A stretch of DNA of 64,000 nucleotides, taken from the NCBI RefSeq assembly GCF_964355755.1, contig NC_092670.1:31607795-31671794 (forward strand), given 5' to 3'. This document shows, in pieces, positions 61,178 to 64,000 of this stretch. Below the pieces are notes generated by a model, which was given only the letters and a program-made list of their open reading frames with translations, ran no database searches and was not told the origin of the DNA. Numbering within the stretch: position 1 is the stretch's first letter; each line of letters opens with the position of its first letter. This DNA comes from Antedon mediterranea (Eukaryota; Echinodermata; Crinoidea; Comatulida; Antedonidae). The position numbers and the translations under genes are program-made.

Positions 61178-61423
61178 TTAATGATTATGCATACAGAGTA
61201 GCCAAACAAGCGCGTTGCATTATGAGATATGTTTTGATTGAAAACTTTGACTGGAAGTCAAAGTTATTTTTGGAACAAAAAAACATCTGTATTTCGGTTA
61301 AAATATTTTTTTCCCGACTAATTTTTGGTGAAAGTTAATAACTATTATGATACTTCAAAATGACCCCCTTTTTTTCAAATAAATTAAACTAATTTGGAAT
61401 TAGTCAAAGGGACAATACATCTT
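61178..61423. mobile_element. TA-type MITE, right half
   Basis: Collinear with about 33345-33597 (TATGCATACAGAGTAGCC, ACAAGCGCGTTGCATTATG) and ends GGGACAATACATCTT before TA. The left half is missing. Confidence 0.65.
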
Positions 61424-61426
61424 TAA

Positions 61427-62090
61427 ATTGGGTTAAAAACCAATTAAATTTTTTCAGTGTTTTTATTTAAAAAAAAAGGATTCAGGCTTGATTAAAATCT
61501 ATGACATAATCAACTTTAACAAATTATATATAATATGTATTATTGACAAGCATTGACGAGCATTTAAGACATAGCAATGGATTAAAAAAATACGATGAAG
61601 ATATTAGATTAAATTATAACTTACTAGTAGTTCTGTATACGAAACCCGTTTGGGTCAATTGTGAACTACAATTTAAAGGTAATAAGTGAAAAAACTGTAG
61701 AAAATCATACAAGAATTGAACCATGAACTTTCGAATGTATAGGTCCATGATTATGTTACGTCAGTACAAAACAGTACGGTAAAAGTAAAATACATGTTTA
61801 AAATAATCGGTAAAATTAAAAACAATAAAAAATGATTGCAATTATAGAATACTCACTGTTTCTTCAAGAAAATGTTGCTGATGAGTTTAAGCTAAATGTT
61901 TCTAATGAAATTAATCAGTAATGAATTACTTATATATCTTATCATTGGAGGTCATTGTTAATCTCTTTAGGGGTGAGGTGTGTATTAGCCGCATGCCCAT
62001 TACATAATGGATTAGCACTGTATTGCATGCAATAATTTAGTTCGAGTGTTGTGTACTGATAAAATAACCTAGCCCCGGAAAAGGCAGGGT
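61427..62090 (+). repeat. Segment duplicated from, or with, 47600-48540
   Basis: Second copy of the segment at 47600-48540, lacking the LINE-tail block. In both places homology ends shortly after AAAATAACCTA. Confidence 0.6.
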
Positions 62091-62162
62091 AGGTACCAAG
62101 AAATCGAATTTAGCAAGAATACGTTCTTAACATTATTTTAGAAATTTTTCACTCTTTTTTAT

Positions 62163-62381
62163 TTGAGTTTGTTGAAGAAGAAGAATTGGTGGAGTGAAAA
62201 CGTTTACAAACTGGATCCAAAGCGACATTTAGAAGATGGAGCAACCTATATTGAACATTTATACCAAGTATCAAATGTTTTTGAATACGAAAAATATTTG
62301 TTATCGATGTTTTTTGTATATGTTTTAAGCAGAATTCTATCCATAACCCTAATTTTTAATGTTCAATGTGATATTTATTGA
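62163..62381 (+). other. Exon-like open frame of unknown product
   Basis: Preceded by T-rich sequence. Encodes SLLKKKNWWSENVYKLDPKR and continues through ATYIEHLYQVSNVFEYEKYL into a hydrophobic tail. A frameshifted relative lies at 51978-52145. I do not recognise the family; a transposon-derived exon or a decayed gene-family member are both possible. Confidence 0.3.
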
Positions 62382-64000
62382 AGTGCTTTGAATACGTTGA
62401 TGAAATTTGGAGGTATGAAACTTTGTTTGGAGTAGAATCAGCTTCCAGCATGAAATGTTAAAAATATGTTTATATTACTCATTAATTAATAATAATTATT
62501 AATAAATTAATAAAAAACTAGAGAGGGCGCTTTTCGACAAGGAAATGAATGTTTTTTTATGTGTGTTATTTTTCCGCTCGAGTTCATTCAATGTACTTTA
62601 ATATACACTGTTACATACTATTTTATTGGGAAGTAATTATTTTTGTGTGAATCTTCTTGGGGTTGTTTGAAAGCCTATTCGCTTCTTTTCTTCAGAAAAC
62701 ATCTAATTTAGGTCTTAAAGTCACAAAAATACACCTCACATCACCAACCTCAAACACACCAGATTCTACCAACACACACTTCATCTCCTGAACTAACATA
62801 GTACAGTATAAGTCAAATTAAATGTTTTAAATTTTTTTATTGAAATCAATCTTCTGCAAAAAATATTATAATAGTAACAATAACAGAAAGGTTGATAGGT
62901 ATTTTAATATTTTTTAAACGTAAAAAGGTAAAAAAAAACCGAAATAAATGTTTATATATACATTATAAATGAAATAAAATAACTACTATTTTAGTAATGC
63001 ATACACAAGTACAGAATATCAGAAATCAATTAATTATGTGTCTAAATATGGCATTATTAGGCTAATTTGCTTTGAGAAAAACATTAATGCCATTGGCCTA
63101 TACAAAAAATCAATGCAATTAGACAAAATAGTTACATAAACAATTAATACTAATATTGGTAGGCATAAAATAATAGTGTATATACACTTTCCTTAAATAT
63201 AAACAGTATAGGGCCTTACCATTTTATTTAATACATAATATATGAACTATATTACACAAAAGAAATATAAATGAATTTATAAGGACATGATGATTATCAA
63301 AAATAGTCAATATAATTTAATATTATATTCATTTTATTATATTATATCATAGAGATTTTCAAAAACATAGTTTGGTAACATTTAGTTTCTGTTTCAGACC
63401 TTTAATATTTGGAAATAACCTATAATAATTATAAAACATTCTTCTTTTCAATGCCATTATGCGGTTAAAAACAAGTACAGCAGCATGCATGTAGATACAA
63501 ATACACCTATATATTGTGAGAACACAATTTCAATAATTTCTTTGTTAGTTAGTTATCAACCTAGGGGTTAAATTATTAGGAAAACTTTGGTTTATTTTTA
63601 AAATAAATTATGTGTACAGAAATTCGTTCTTCTAGCCTCAGATCATTCCTGAAGTTAGACATAAATCACCCAAATTAGTTTTAAGTAATGGATATTAGAT
63701 GAAGTACAGTACAAATACATGTTTCAGGAGGATACTTTATGTTAAAGGTGATAATTAGTTTAAATGTTACCCCAATGAAATTTATTCAATTACCAGGTTG
63801 AAGTAGTATGGTGGAAACACTACTATATGTACTCATGTAGAACACAGTCAGTTCTACCAAGGTTAGAGGTGGGTGCCAAAATTTGAGATAAGTGGAAACA
63901 TGACTTTTTCAATAGTAAATTCATTACCAGCATTATAAATAACATTTTAAAAAGATGAGAATGCAAGTAAATATTAGATTCATAGTCTTCATTATGCACA
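62382..64000. other. No recognisable feature
   Basis: AT-rich sequence with no supported gene, clear repeat boundary or RNA gene on either strand. Confidence 0.45.

Larger units (their letters stand above)
55362..61180 (+). repeat. Tandem array of an unclassified repeat (unit X)
   Basis: Units begin ACAGCCGCTCCATAATCTCT at about 55362, 58201 and 60391; an extra partial unit starts near 57265. The basic unit is about 1 kb. Two units are lengthened by Helitron insertions, giving the 2,190-bp spacing between 58201 and 60391. Each unit contains AAAGCCGAAGTATAGTCG, then an open frame of 88-95 codons (57590, 59780, 60752) with LVDHTQYRFDYDQSGNYLT, kept in three copies. Near the unit end, CCACGT/ACGTGG can pair around ATATCGAAACG. 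No known protein family was recognised. Confidence 0.75.

Noticed and set aside
1-64000. CRISPR arrays, bacterial operons, tRNA or rRNA genes
   Set aside because: None seen. Repeats lack regular spacer structure, genes are intron-bearing, and no cloverleaf or rRNA sequence was recognised by eye.

Overview
The window is animal nuclear DNA: AT-rich, intron-bearing, and built mostly from mobile elements nested inside each other. Several signs point to an echinoderm, though the class cannot be settled from this window. These are the many TAGGCCTA-type clusters, a secreted galactose-type (QPD) C-type lectin resembling sea-cucumber and sea-urchin lectins, CR1-like LINEs carrying a 2A peptide (known from sea urchin), and a transposon-borne HECT-like protein of the kind abundant in echinoderms, cnidarians and fish. 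The species is inferred, not shown.

Layout. 1-6000: dispersed repeats. 6051-10816 (+): an ALKBH2 DNA dealkylase gene whose third intron boundary is abnormal. 12509-13040 (-): a small gene whose product looks like a divergent Bcl-2 family member. 13601-18180: DNA-transposon and Helitron-type repeats. 18957-43699: a nested complex. A CR1/Jockey-type LINE, with a signal peptide and a 2A peptide at its N-terminus, was interrupted in its reading frame by a 17.5 kb DNA transposon (19031-36549). That transposon has TIRs and a perfect 6-bp target duplication. It carries a HECT-like gene and a DDE integrase gene that both read inward from the TIRs. Inside it a second LINE inserted (28735-32640), and inside that a 1.04 kb TIR element (30421-31457). 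The host LINE resumes at 36550, takes another insertion at about 37083-38000, and ends where a fold-back TIR element starts (40432-43699). That element holds an endonuclease-only fragment of a third LINE.

43915-47057: three more non-autonomous TIR elements. 48992-51119: a decayed Penelope-like element with GIY-YIG endonuclease and inverted terminal repeats. 53038-54311 (-): a two-exon secreted C-type lectin gene. 55275-61180: a tandem array of an unclassified repeat, in which two units carry independently inserted Helitrons and other units preserve the empty sites. 61178-62381: duplicated repeat sequence plus a short exon-like open frame. 62382-64000: nothing recognisable.

Host genes that look intact are ALKBH2 (subject to the splice-site question) and the C-type lectin; the Bcl-2-like gene is a prediction. 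The two genes of the large transposon each carry frame disruptions, so this copy is probably not autonomous, but its ends and target duplication are well preserved.
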